Positions 1 to 23,600 of a DNA stretch of 64,000 nt are shown piece by piece. The stretch is from Mansonella perstans. Taxonomy: Eukaryota > Nematoda > Chromadorea > Rhabditida > Onchocercidae. A program made the translations under genes and the position numbers. Numbering within the stretch: position 1 is the stretch's first letter; each line of letters begins with the position of its first letter. The notes beneath the pieces were generated by a model that was given only the letters and a program-made list of their open reading frames with translations, ran no database searches and was not told where the DNA came from. The stretch is taken from contig JBAMDO010000103.1 in assembly GCA_037074765.1 (NCBI GenBank), forward strand, positions 124,001 to 188,000, written 5' to 3'.

Positions 1-218
1 TTCCATTTTTATTAAGCGTTTATCATGGATGGAATACTAACTAGTTTTTGACTTCATTTTTGTCAGAGCACTTCTTTCAGTTTTAGTATCGGTTTCTCGG
101 AATCGAACTTTTACTTTCAGAAGGATCGTAATGATAGATTAAAAGAAGATGTTTTTTTCCCGCAAATTTAGATGTGAGCGGAGCAAATTATCTTTAATCA
201 ATCATCAATCATTTTAAG

Positions 219-10271
<10,053 letters not shown>

Positions 10272-12670
10272 ATGTGCTTCGAATAACTTTTTATACATAT
10301 GGCTGCTTTTATATATGCTCGTATATGTGCGTATATTTATTTCCCATGTGAGTATGGATATACCATCTGATCTTCTCTTAATCCAATTCAAGAAATATTG
10401 AGAAATATGCTAAGATGCCAAATGTATTAATTTCCCAATTTAATTTGAAGTAAAATTTCATTTGTTTTTGAATGATAGCCTCATTATACTTATTTTTTAT
10501 TATGACTGTTCGGTTATTGATTACTTACTTTATATTTTTATGCATCACATATTTTTTATTCTGTTTACTTACTATTTTTTGTAGATTTTGTTGCTTCTGT
10601 GAAGCTAAACTACTCGGAATAATCCATTCATGAATTCGTTTTGACCTATATTTGATACTTCTTGTCTGTAAAATCAATTGTTTCGACGGCTATCCTATTC
10701 AACTTCTTTAAAGTGTTACTTCTTTTTTTAACATTCCATGTTTAGATGAATTTTCGGAGTTCCTTTCATGGTTTTCATAAAGTGAAACCAATTTCAAAAA
10801 TTGAACAATTGTTTTTTGCAACTGAAAGCCGTGTCTCAAATACATGCTTTTTCTGATTTTTCCATTCAGTCGTTTTTCAAGATCTGGAAAGGATGGAGGT
10901 GGTTTGACAGCTAATTGCTTGTGATATCGATGGGATAATTTTGTTCTAGATGCCTTAAGAACAAAAATAACTAGGTTATTTTTGATGACTTCTATACAAT
11001 TTCATAGCCTCCTGCTTTCAAATTCATTAATGTTACTATAAGTGTTAGTTTCTGCATTTTCTGATTGTTTTGAACACTTATCAAAAGGGACTTACAGTGA
11101 TGTGCTGTTGCTTGTTTCTTTGCCGATTCGATAACATTTTTTTCGATTTGATCGAACCATTACTTTCTCTTGACCACTTCTTGAATTTTCAATCATTAAT
11201 ATTCATTAAGATTATGAAAAGAAATAAATACGCTATTATTTTGCACTGCTTATAGTCTTTGCAAAATAAGAATGACTGATCACTTACACTTGGAACTCGT
11301 AAAATGGATTTACCGCGAAGATCTTATTAAATCCATTACGAAATTGCGACCAGCTATTTTTGCAAAAATTAATGAATTCTTTTGCATATTTTCTTTTTAA
11401 GTGATGCTAAATGCTTCGTAGCATAATTTTGATGATTGATTTGCCACTTGAATATCAGAAAAAAATGGAAAAAGAGACCAAACAAAAACATTATTTTTTG
11501 GCAGAGAAAGATATCCCTGATTTTTCTCCATATCGATATTCTGTCGTTTCAAACTTAATTAGATTCTCAGAGAAATTTCAGTCATTGAAACAATGATTTC
11601 GACGATTACGGTGTTGTGAAATGGTTCTTTCTTTCCTTCTATGTTTTTAGTGTTGATACCTTTGGTACGTCAACATTATAGATATCAGTTTGCAGATATT
11701 TTATACTTGTGAAGTGATCCTACTACTCGGAATCTTAAATCGATTTCGTGTAATTACTAATTTTATATCACTTCGGATTAATTGCACACAAAGTGACAAA
11801 GTTCGGATAAATCCATATGTGCTGATGCACGCGCTACAATATAATGCCTTGTTCAGTTTAAGTCGAAATACTTAAAAGAAATGGGTCTAGAAAAAAAACA
11901 TTAGTGTAATGGAGGTACAAAATAATCATTAATACTAGTTAATAGCTTATGCGTTAAGCAAATCGAATCATTCTGAATTAAATTCCAGCATAGCAAGAAA
12001 TGAGACAACACAATTAGAAAAATTCGAACTGAGAAACTAAATTCGATTTTAAATGAATCAAATACGTATACACATATTCTTATAGTCGCAGTACTTGACA
12101 TTATTCGAGAAAAAGAGATGAACTATTTGCAATTGCAAAACTAGGACACATCGTTGAGTAACAATACCAGTGAAAACTAAAATCGACGTTCAACGCAACA
12201 TCGTTCGACGATGTTGCAAACAGGTGTATGTTCCCGAGAACTATCGATAGGTAAAGAGAAGTCGAGAATAGCTTACGCATGCGCGACAGCTGGACGTCAT
12301 CATATGAACAATTCAATAGGAATAGCGAGTTAAGTAATTTATGCCTCCTTCATTAAGGGAAAAATATTGGAAATATCAGGAAATCCAAATATACTTATCG
12401 CGATCCGTTTTTGACTACATTTTAAATATGGAGTAAGGAATGAAAGCCAGGGAAGTTTCCGTAACAGTGATCGCGAGATACCTATAAGAAACTTATCCCA
12501 AAGTAATAAACCAACATTCTCTGCTTTTCACAGGTAAAAGCAGAGTGCTTTATGATGTAGGGCCAACTTAACAAATACGAAGTCAAACAAATGAGATAAA
12601 TGGAAATTTGTGGTAATGTAGCACTGCTGTTGAAACACAAATAAAATGACTGCAGAAAAGTGACGAATTT
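10272..12670. other. Convergent intergenic region, MRP-5 to ASPH
   Basis: It holds the 3' ends of two convergent genes (plus-strand transporter and minus-strand ASPH). The open frames here are short, AT-rich and without family motifs. No RNA gene or repeat was recognised. Confidence 0.5.
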
Positions 12671-15600
12671 TCAAACACTTCTAAAGTCAACTCTTCTGAC
12701 TGGATCTACTTCAGGATGCCACAAATCAACCGTGAGTATCAATCGATATTTTTTCGCAGATGTACCTTCGAACCACATTTCTTGCTCAAAGGAATCATCG
12801 AAAATAAGAAAACGACCTGTTTTCCAACCTCGTACTTCATGACCTACTCTCAGTCTAGCGTCTGCAAAAAATATCTAGGTAAATTTTACATGAACTTCAC
12901 GTTTTTAAAATAATTTATCAAACTACAAAAAATTAATGGAACTCAAGCAAATTCAACAGGAAGACATACCAGACGATATTACAAGACCAAGATGAGCTTG
13001 TAGGCGGTAATTGGAGTACCCACAATGTGGCCACACTCGGGTGCCACTTGATAGAAGCGAAAACTTTATCTGTAAAGAAAAAAACTTCGAATTAACGACT
13101 TTTATTGAAAGGAAAACATTTGGAAATTATTCATTATTTTTCCTCTTTCTCTCGGAAAACCCATCATAAAAACAGTTTGCATATGGGAGGGAACTTAACC
13201 TCTATAATCATTTAAGAAAAAACAAAGGATACTAGAAGTCAGCGGACATTCTCATAATAACCTTCAGTGATTAAGAAATCCTTACAATATAATCCACTAA
13301 TTTCTACTATTTTTTCCACTCAGTAATTGATGGGTAATTAATAAATGTTATCAACACTCACCTCGCTTTTTAAGCAGTCGGATGAATCCTTGAACATGTA
13401 CATAATATTACATGTTTTCGGGGCTTTTAAACAATTTGTAGAGTTCCATAAATTACCGCTATACAAAGAGTATGCTGACCACTGACCATCTATCGTTAAC
13501 TCTTTATGTTCTGGCTCGAACAAATTCGGGTGACTGCCTAATATTGCTGTCGCTTCTTCCCTAATTACTGTCCACTGCCTTTCGATTTTCTAGAAGTTGA
13601 ACTCTAACTCATTTCAAATTATCGTCACAACAATTAACTTACACTACAAGAAGTAAAAGTAGATTTTTCGTTTTTTTAGATTTTTCCCGAAAAGAATCTC
13701 AAATTTCCACCTAATTTTAGTTGTTAAGTATATTGAAAGAATATCTGTCTAGGCAAACTTTAATAAAAATGTTTAACTTGATCACAAATTACAAATATTC
13801 TTGTGAGCAACTATAACAAATTACCTTCAGATGTTTTGAACAAAAAGTTTGTTCAATGGACCACCAAGGACGGGCAGTTAAACCTTCGACATTATACAGT
13901 GATCGTTGATAAGGAGAGGGAAAAAGACCGACTTTCGCTCCAATACTATACACTCGATAGGCCTAAAAATACTTTAGAATTAAAGAAGAAAGGAAAATAC
14001 AATTACTTGTCCGATGGTACTTCCAAACCGCCAAAAAAAATTTCGGACTTTCTTGGACATTCGTGCTCATTCAGAAGAATGCAATCTTTTTTGAAATTAG
14101 CCTACCTCTTGTCTCTTACCCAGTCGCGTCAAAGCTTCGCCAAAATGATAATAAAATCTGAAAGTGGCATTATACAAAGTTTGAAAATTAACAATTTTGC
14201 AATTACTTCCGCACTTCAATAGTCCCAATGACATGTCTGGAAAATGTGATCTTAGCATTTCAAACTTGATAAACGAAAATCAGAAACAATATCTTGGAAG
14301 CATGAATCCAGTCACTCAATCCCTAGTCACTATATGACGTGTTAGGAATAAACAATCAGTGCTAGCTTGACAAAATAAAAATTTAATAACTAAGCAGAAA
14401 AGAAATACCTCGGATCGGAAATTATTTCACGAACAGCATGCAGACCTTTGCGCATGTATAGCACGCCATTCTCCAAATCTCCACTCAATTTCAAAATATA
14501 ACCAAAATATGCTTGGGCGACACCATTTGTTGGTGAAATTTTCAAAACCTACAAAAAAAAATTTTTTAAAACACTGAAAGCGTAGAATTAATTAATGTCG
14601 ATTTGCTGCTAATCTCATGTGGTTGCAATACAGAACCTGAGGAAAAAATATGAAAAACTCGCATTTTCAAATACCCTTCGTGCATCTTCTTCGCGACCCA
14701 TCATTAGAAACGTTAACCCTTGATTATTGTGCAGTTGTAAATCATCTGGATATCTATCGATCAGAGAACGTTGTGCTTGCAATACACGATGTAATAAACC
14801 ACGAAACCTGGCTCGATCGATCAAGCGATATGCTGCTTGACTGAGAAATATCAAAGAATAGCACTGCGATTTATCAATTAATGCTTAAAAACTATGATTT
14901 GCTTACATAACACACTATTCATAAGTCATAGACAACTATAAAAAGGCTATATTTCAATTTATGACAGTCAATTTTCAAGGAAAGTTATCTGTAAGCTACG
15001 AAAGGATATTCGTTTTTGCTCTCCTGTTACTCCTTGCCAATTTCTATTAAATATTATTAGTAGTATAATGACTGCGGACAAAATCTAAGATATCTCGAAA
15101 CCTTAACCTAATCAGAACTGAAATTAACAACATAAATAAAATGAAAATTTACTTGAATAACGCATCCGGCGTATCGCCAATGTCTAATACCTCTTGGTAC
15201 TGATTGATTGCTATATCCAGGAATGAATTATCTGATTCAATTTCGCTTCTGATGTCGTTCGCTCGAGCGATACCGAAATGCGCTCGTGGACTATCTTGAT
15301 TACCCCGTAAAACAGTCTCGTAAATGGCAATTGCTGCATGATAATCATGCTAAAACTGCATATTTATGTGAATCTTTAATGCGCTCTTAATCTAGAGAAA
15401 ATTACTCTTCTAATCTTATGAATCGAACTTTGTGGATTGATTTGTTAACGAAAATGATCGAAATTAAATTAAATATTCCGAAATATGATAACTGAGCAGC
15501 ATGCTAATTTTAATACTTTAATTTTGCTAACACTGCGTTTTCTTACTCCGCTACTCGTTGTTTTCTGATTTATTTGCGCACATTTCTTGGTGTATCATTT

Positions 15601-18600
15601 AATCAAATACCGCCAACAATAAAAAACAATTCTGAATGCTGAGAAGTTGGTATATTGTATAGGAAGTTCAAGTGTCAGTTGTGTAAGTTTAATTTACAGT
15701 TTAAAATCAAAAGAAGTTACAATTCAGTTTTTGTGTCCCGAACGTATGAATTTCCGAAATATACATCATATTATACACAATTACACGCAGTTAATTGTAA
15801 CTGGACGGTATTCATTTTTGTATGGATATTAACGAAATGAAGTAAAAACTTTTTGAATTAAATTAAATGAAGTGTTCGTAACCCGACCTCACTCAGTATA
15901 ACAATATAACATTTCGAAATGAACTGTGAGTCCAGCGCGCTTCAAAATTACTTCAAAAAGTGCGTCCATCATTATTAGTAGTTATATGCAGCAGAAATAA
16001 GCAAACAATTGTGAAGGCAAAAGGATTAATAAATTAGGTTTAACCTTTCACCTTCAATCTTTCTTCTGAAAGTTAATAGTGGCATTAGTAGTACATAAAA
16101 TATTTCATTGAATAAATTGTAATCATAGCTGTAAGGTTTTATCGCAAAGAATAAAATATGTACATGCATATATGCTCGAACAAAAGAAAAAATGCATAAA
16201 AGTATTGAAAAGAATCAAGATAATAAAACGGAAATATAAAAATTCCCAACATTTAAATTGTAAATAACTAATAGAAAGAAAATGAAAAATTGATAAAAGG
16301 AGAATGATCGGTTAACAGTAATAGTCCAAAACCATTCGATAACCATTCAATCATGCGAATCTTTCAAGAAATTAAAGATACGGCACAAAACGCCTAATAT
16401 TACAGAAGTTTAGGAAAAATTTTTCTTCAGATTTAAAAATAATCCAACAAAGAAAATATTTTAAAAGAATTTGACTAAAAATGTTATATCTTTCTTGTAA
16501 TTAGGTATCTTTCCCAATTCCAAACAATCATAAAACAACGATATTCTCAACGTAAAACGGGGAATAAGCAATTTACACAACAAAAACAACCTTTTGCACA
16601 ACAAAATATTACTACAGTTAGAAATGAATAACAAAAATATATAAATTAAAATCATGCATTTACGTTTAGTCAGTTCACAACATATGCAATCAGTACACAC
16701 AGTGAGCAGATTAAAACTAAATTGGATCTAAACTTTAGCAATATGGATGATGATAGTGGTGTGATATATTCCGATAAACCTTAGGCAAACCCAGTCAAAT
16801 TTATTCCAGGAATATCAATTATCCGAACATGACACATCTATGTTATAGATGGATCAAGTCAGTGGTATGACGGTTTGTTTGAGATAGTTCATGTACAGTC
16901 TTCTGCACAATTGAGCCTCCATAAAGAATGTAGTAATACTGGGGTTATCGATAAAAATACGCAACTAATTTAGAAATCTAGTTATGGCCTTTGTATACGT
17001 CAGAAGTATATTTCTTCAGGTAAGCGGTTTTTCCAAAAAGTTACACTATTTTTCAGTGAAACTACAAAGTGAGCTTAACGATGACGAAGAAGATTGTTAA
17101 ACTTGAATGAATATGATTTGTCTTGTATGAACATGTGCACACATCATTTGTGAATTAACTTATATTTTACTTCCACTTATGCTTATATTTTTACTGACCT
17201 TTTCAACTAGATAATCCGCGCGGTCCAACTGATTTCGATACTTGTGATCATTGCGGTTTGTTATAGCACAGCGTTTGTAAATGGTCCTGTCATTCGACCT
17301 ACGATAAATCAATTGTTACTTGAAGAAATTAAGGAAAGAACTTTGCGCAATATGTACATTAATAAATGTGATTTGGGGAATTATTTTGTCTGAAGTAATA
17401 AGCCAGTTCAATTCATCCTTCATTACACTGAAATGGGCCTTTTAGGAGAGCGCCAAGTGTTTTATAGCTGCAGCGGCACGAAGCGCTCTGTCAAAAGAGT
17501 AACTATCAAACAGGTAAACATTTTACAATGCCAATTACACTTCATTATTATAAATCATAAAATATAAATACCATAATATTATAAATATGGATCGTCGAGT
17601 ATGTTTGATAAATATTTTTATTATCTTCTTGCAATTTCACTTTAATTTGTTCCACTTTTTTGTTAAATACATGATTTTAGAATAATTACTGATCTTCAAG
17701 TTGAATTTCGCATAACATACCTTAGTCATTATTTTCAGGTAACATTAAAGGCTTTTCCCATAGACCTTCGAAGCAGTTCAGAAAACGATTCAAAGCAATC
17801 AAAAAATGCAAAAAAAAAAGCAAAACAAACTCCTCTTTTTTAACAATGTCCAAATCTGGAATGCTTGCATCTTCAAGTCCTTTGTCATCAATTTCTTCGT
17901 TTTCTTGTTCATCTGTGTCCTTTATTTCGTCGGTTTCTTCATCAACTTCAGTTGATTTGAAATCAACTGAGGATTGCTGTCTATTACGATTTGATATGGA
18001 AAGCTTAAAAGAACTTTAATGAATATCTGGAAAACTTGTGGCATTTATAGTTCACTCACTTTTCAAATGTAAGATTTATGGAATGGATAAAAATTGAAGA
18101 TGATCAAATCAGGAGAATTATCTCTTTTTAACGTGCATCAATTACTCGTTGTAATCAAGAGGCTTTTAGCTCTGGACAAAGTAAGGTTCCACTTTTTCTT
18201 GATATTTCAAATAATTTGGTTATATGCGAAATGCAAAATAATATTTAAATAGACATACGGGTATCTGCTTTAAAAGTGACATTCGTGGATGATGATCATA
18301 CTCAAACAACTTTTTCTTGCGCTTAGATTCCTATAAAAAAAAACATATTTTCCAACGAAGAACCTCAAATTAAGATAGTTTAAGTTGATTCTTTTAGATG
18401 AATTTTTAAGTTAACTTAAAATTATACGTATAAAATTGAGAATCAAAATCAAAATTTTAATTGGAATTTTTAAAAAATTTACAAACATATCATATTTTTG
18501 CTGTATTTTTTATACTGATAGAAACGTAAAGATAAATATAAATTACACGTTTCTGTTTTTCCATGCTAGAAGATGGAATTTTCCTCCTTGACTTAAGTCC

Positions 18601-20688
18601 CAGCTTCTTTGCATCAAGCTTATCTATACCCTCTTTCTCTGCACTTTCCACTGCATTCTCTTCTTCCTACAATTTAATATTTTCAACAGGATGTTTTAGA
18701 AAATCAAAGCCGATATCTTTGTAAACTTACTTTATTGACTGACACTTGCACTATTCATAAATTTTCTGCAAAACCTACTTCGCGTCTCACATTGTTTTGG
18801 ATTTGGATTCCTTTTCCACTTGTTCCTTCTTTTTTCTGTTCATTTCTTTCCTCCATCGTTTTCTCTTTCTCCAATTTCCCAACCATTTCTTCCTCCTTTT
18901 CGTCATCTTTCACAACTTTGATCCGTTTACGATGGGCCTAACAGAATACGTGTGTTCAACGATCAGTATGTCTTTATTGGTCAAATGGGATATTTAGTAT
19001 CGTCTTTTTCATACCTTGTCAAGTTTCGACTTCTGCCGTTCTTCATCTTGTTTTCTGCTTGTTTTATCTTTTTCCTTCACATGCCCACGTGCTTCTCGTT
19101 CAAATACCTAGAACACCCAAATCGCTGATTAAAACTTACTTCATTCAAGTCACAAACAATCTCTGCTATCGGGCAAAAACTGTGATAGGCTGAGACTAAT
19201 ATTAAAATTAACGAAGAGAGATTAATAGTAACGTTAACAGCAAGCTTATCAACCTTATCGACGTTATTATCATCGTTATCGCCATTATCGCCGGTAACAT
19301 TGTCACTGTCATCATCTAATGGTTTGTTGCTTTTTCGTTCAGCTTTCGCTCGAAGATTAGCTAGACGGGCTTCTTCCTCCAACTTTTCTTCGTCTAATCT
19401 ATCATCGTCAGCTGCAAAATGATAATTCTGATTTCGAATTTCAATGTTAAAATACCAAAAACTGGAAATTAAATGTTGATGTGTCTTTTATATATATATA
19501 TATATATAATGTCAAGAATACAGAGCTAAGAAGGTATTCTTTTAGCATACTTGAATCCGGTATGTCCTGAATTGGTTGATGGGCTTTTCGGTCTTTTTCA
19601 AATGTTCGAGACCGTGATATATACTCTCGTGATGGAGTGGTATCTTTTTCAGCTCGTCGATTATGTATCGCCACCTCGTCCGCATCATCATCAATATCAC
19701 CATCATAATCAAAATTTCCATCATCATCGATTTCTATGAATGAATTTCGTTGTTGTTTGAAGTATAATAGATATCGTATAGTATTTGTTGAAAAGACTCA
19801 GTATCCCGTAGCATTTATTATGTAAGGTAGAAGATTTTTTTTCGGCTTTGATATACTTAATACATACTTAATGGAAAGAATGAAAAAGGAAACACTGAAT
19901 AAGAAATGTATTTGTGGTTACTTGTGCTGAAAGTTCCGCTGTTTCCAATGTATCTTCACAACGCATAATATCTTCTGATTACATTCAAACATTTAACATC
20001 ACGCATATTTTTAATAATGTATGCGAATTTAATTGTTTACAACTCAAAATAAATTACCGAATGCCGCTTCTGGTGAATCCATAGTGGAAAATAAAGTATA
20101 AAAACTGGAGCAAAGGATGACGAATACTAACAATACAGCCCAGACCTTCAGTCCACCTTTCGTTACACTATAGTCTACTCTACTAGGCGCGACCATAACG
20201 GCCATCGGCGCAACGTATCCCGCTCCATTCACTGCAAATTTACGCTTTATTTGGAAATTCGGAATTCAAAATAATTTATCTTATTCGAATTAAGCTTTTA
20301 TCTGCTTCCCTTACATCATTGGGAAATTAATTTAAACATCTATACTCGAAAAAGATTCTCGAAGTGATTTCAAATTTGAATTCTAGCAACCGGTCATTAA
20401 ATAATTTAATGTATTTAATGAGCTTCCTTAGGACAAATTTCCTATTAATAAAATCAAAGCGACAAATATTTTTTGCTCCACAGCGCCCTTACTTATTAAA
20501 TCTGTTTAACGAATTCACTGGATCTCATTAATAAGTGATGGAATCACGTTCTCAGCTTTCTCGAGATAGAAAGTTGAAACCTTGTTGAAGAAGCCTTAAT
20601 CATGGACGGAAAATTTTAAATTTCAACAAAAGAAAAAATTCTTTTCTCGAAGCTGAGATTGACGAAGACAACAAAAATATTTACCCAT
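12671..20688 (-). CDS. asph: Aspartyl/asparaginyl beta-hydroxylase, substituted active site
   Basis: Type II ER membrane 2-oxoglutarate/iron oxygenase that in animals hydroxylates Asp/Asn in EGF-like domains. Seventeen exons join without phase conflict: 20685-20688 (ATGG), 20058-20231, 19551-19733, 19239-19411, 19015-19107, 18779-18937, 18547-18666, 18259-18330, 17845-18003, 15153-15349, 14675-14840, 14409-14548, 14106-14157, 13825-13962, 13362-13589, 12970-13069, 12671-12861. They total 2,349 bases, 782 codons plus stop (human ASPH 758). Order: short N-terminus; signal anchor (LKVWAVLLVFVILCSSFYTL); acidic stretch EIDDDGNFDYDGDIDDD; long charged Lys/Glu linker; TPR-like helices; catalytic domain with KAPKTC, GTRVWPHCGYSNYRL, HLGLVIS, LIFDDSFEQEMW and VDLWHPEVDP. 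By alignment with the human protein, His679, Ser668, His690 and Arg735 are kept, but His725 (second iron ligand) is Gln (codon 12782-12784) and Arg688 is Gln (12998-13000). The first exon rests only on a good donor (ATGG|GTAAAT) and correct phase. A further small exon inside 15350-17844 is possible. Confidence 0.92.
15350..17844 (-). other. Large ASPH intron hosting a possible nested gene
   Basis: This is the gap between the acidic-linker exon ending at 17845 and the first TPR exon starting at 15349; both junctions are phase 0. The sequence is AT-rich with no clear minus-strand coding. A plus-strand exon set with a hydrophobic leader lies at 16984-17502 and is listed separately. Confidence 0.6.
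16984..17502 (+). CDS. Possible small membrane or secreted protein nested in ASPH intron
   Basis: Not recognised. Exon 1 (16984-17019) has ATG and a strong donor (CAG|GTAAGC); exon 2 (17211-17387) follows TTTCAACTAG and continues phase 0. Together they read MAFVYVRSIFLQ then IIRAVQLISILVIIAVCYST, a hydrophobic segment like a signal peptide or anchor ending near AFVNG, then a charged helical stretch (LLLEEIKERTLRNMY) and a Cys (NKCDLGNYF). The third exon is unsettled. With a weak GTCTGA donor, exon 17446-17502 gives a second Cys, ESAKCFIAAAARSALSKE, then stop (about 89 residues). Another frame of the same exon continues through a good donor at 17514 into 17740-17843 and reads a Lys-rich tail, but cannot be joined to exon 2 without a stop. 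Confidence 0.4.
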
Positions 20689-23600
20689 TGTCACAAAAAC
20701 ACCTGTTTCTTATTGAATCGCCCAGCAAAGCAAACCGATGACTTCACCAGTGAAAATGAGATATCTGTACAGATTGTGTATGACAAAAAAAGACGAAAAA
20801 ATGAGCTAGAAATGCTTGTCATACAATGTGACTTATCAGAAATCTGATAGTCAGAAATCTGATCTTTCTACCATCCAATGCACTACCACAACCTGAAATT
20901 AAATAATTATTATTGCCAGATGGCAATTATATAGAAAAAAATTATTCGAATGGTTTGGATTTTGCGTGGATCAAGTTGAATGGAGCACATTTCAGGTCAA
21001 CTTTGATATTTTCATTTTAGCTATCAAATGTCCTAACAAATAGATTGCTGTTTCTAGCAACGATGGATAAACAGCGGTGTAAGATTCGGTATATGTAACA
21101 CACGTGTAGGTAACAAAAATTCATTAACATAAAATATAGTGAAAAATAAAGTTGTGGAGGGAGCAAAAAGATAGAGAACTTTACAAAAAGAAGATCTAGG
21201 TGCAGAGTTGTTAAAAGTGTTCATTTAGAAAGTGAGTCTCAGTTAGTCACAATACAAATGTTTAGACACAAGCAGACACATACACACCGATACATAGATA
21301 AGAAGGAGTAGTGTATAGCTTTGCTCCCGAAAACTGAGGAAAAACACCCCCATTTAAAAAAATCATCGAGCAGAAGACAATTTTATTAAAAAAATCCAAG
21401 TTTTTAATAAACATTTAACAACAAATCCAGCTCAAAAACAAAATTAAAAACAAAAACACAACAAAAAATAGATTTATTAAAGTAAAAATTATAAAATAAT
21501 CTATTTTAAAAGTAATCAGTGCAAGCAAGCAATCTGGCTCTTTCTACTGATATGGCTTCCAAGTGTAGTCAGTTGAGTTAAGAAATAGGTAACAAAGACT
21601 AAATCTTTCTTCCGTTTCGCATCATGAATAAACGACTTCTTGAATCACTAAAAGCTAGTATCTTTTAGTCACTGCTGTGACTATTGTTTTGTCTATTTGG
21701 TTTAGTTCGGTCTCATCTACCATCTGATCTTCGTTTAAAATTTCTAATTGCAAAAATGAGATCAGTTTGACAATGAATGACCTGATTCTGTCCTCTCCTT
21801 TCCTTCTTCTTAAAGCCATCTTATTTCTACCGTAATGAAACTTTTTCAAAAAAAATTAAACAATTTTAAAAGCAATGTCAGACATTAAAGCGCACGCCGA
21901 ACCAAGATTAACTTACTGTTCATAGATTCTTGGCGACTCCTGAGGTTCCTTGCTGTCATTCATTAGTGCTGCATAACCATTTGTTTACAGTGAGACTTTT
22001 CGGCTGAAATGTTGTTGCAAGAAGAGACTCGAATTTCCAAAGTGATTAATCAAAATTTCGTCTATTTTCTGGCATAAATTGAAAACTCAGCAAATTCGGG
22101 GAAAAAGTTGGAACTAGTGCAAAGTCATAGATCAGTCGCAGGATTCCGGAAATGCTACCGCATTTTGATCAAGCATTGTCTTATTCCTGATTGAGTTCAT
22201 TCGGTATCTTTTTCAATGCAACTAAACAATAACTGAACAAAGCTACAACTTTGAGTTAGCCTACTTTGATGCATCTGTTACTAAAAACTGCTCTCAGAAA
22301 TCTCAAATAATGCAAAGGTTACTATATGAAATGTCGCTGGTGGAAAGCTGGAAGAACGTAAATTAATTCGATTGTAAAATCTGAAAAAATTAAGGTAATG
22401 ATATAAGCAGGTTAACTGAATTTCGAAATTTCGGTATCAAACTGCCTATCCTGTAATTTATTTATAAGTATTATCACTCCTCACCGAAAAGAGTTCCTCC
22501 AAAAAACACATACATTAAAATAATATTTGCGGATTTCAACTGAATACTATAATCAGTGTTGTTACACTTCGCCAATGACTGCTTTAAAATTCAAACTTAT
22601 TCATAAGTATTATAGATATTTATGAATAAACACTCAAAAAAAAGAAAAAAATATTTGTAAGATTAGAAGATTTAAAATATATTTTTGTCAAAAATAATCA
22701 AATCTTGCATGTAATTTATTAGAAATCAAATAAATATTAACAGTTCTTACAAACTTTTTAGTAATTTCACTGTTATTTGAATGAAGTTTACTCAAGTCAT
22801 GAGTAAGTTTTTTCTCTTTTGATCTTAATCTTTTACATTGGACCTATTTGTCGTATAATTTTATGTTAATTGTGAGAAAGAATATGTTCGAAAAAAGTGA
22901 CTTACGTACTCTTCATTGTCGTTACGAATTGGACTTGAAATATACAGCTAGTTATAGTTTTATTACTGTCATACTAGTATAATAGAATTAAGTTCAAAAT
23001 AACACCAATTATTATAGTAGAACGATAAGCGAAATATGTAAGTATTAATATATCGAACTGAACAACAGGATTGAAGAGGAATACGAAGAAATAATCAAGA
23101 TACAAAAAATACAGGGATTGGTTGCAGAAATGGTGTTGAAAGCGAAAGATAATAACAGTAGTAAATGGTATATTGAAATTCTATTGAAAAGTTTAGCACA
23201 TTTACAACGCCTTTATATAGATGTGAATTGTTACAATAGTTTAGCCGATCAGATCAAAGAGAGTTACAATAGTTTAATGATTTTTATAAGATTAGAAGGC
23301 TATTAATCAACCTCATATTTTGGATGAAGGCACTATAGTCTTATTTCTGGAATTGGACATTATTAATATTAGTTGTAAATACTCGTAGTAAAATACTTTA
23401 AAATTTTGAAACAAAATATATCATTATGTGACATTTAGTTTCGGTTTTTCCGATACTATTGACTAGATGTAATGAATTTCCTACTGGCTATTCCATTCGT
23501 AAATAAACACCTTATCATAGTAATATCAAATTATCCCCAAAAATTTCCTTAAAACTATGAAAATTGTTCAAACGAATTAAAGCTGTTTCACAACAAATTC

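Noticed and set aside
13803..14222. 139-codon plus-strand open frame.
   Set aside because: It lies antisense to three ASPH exons whose minus-strand translation matches the human protein residue by residue.
21655..21849. Minus-strand frame with MALRRRKGEDR as a possible alternative first exon of ASPH.
   Set aside because: No donor gives the phase needed to enter the exon at 20231; the ATGG exon at 20685-20688 fits better.
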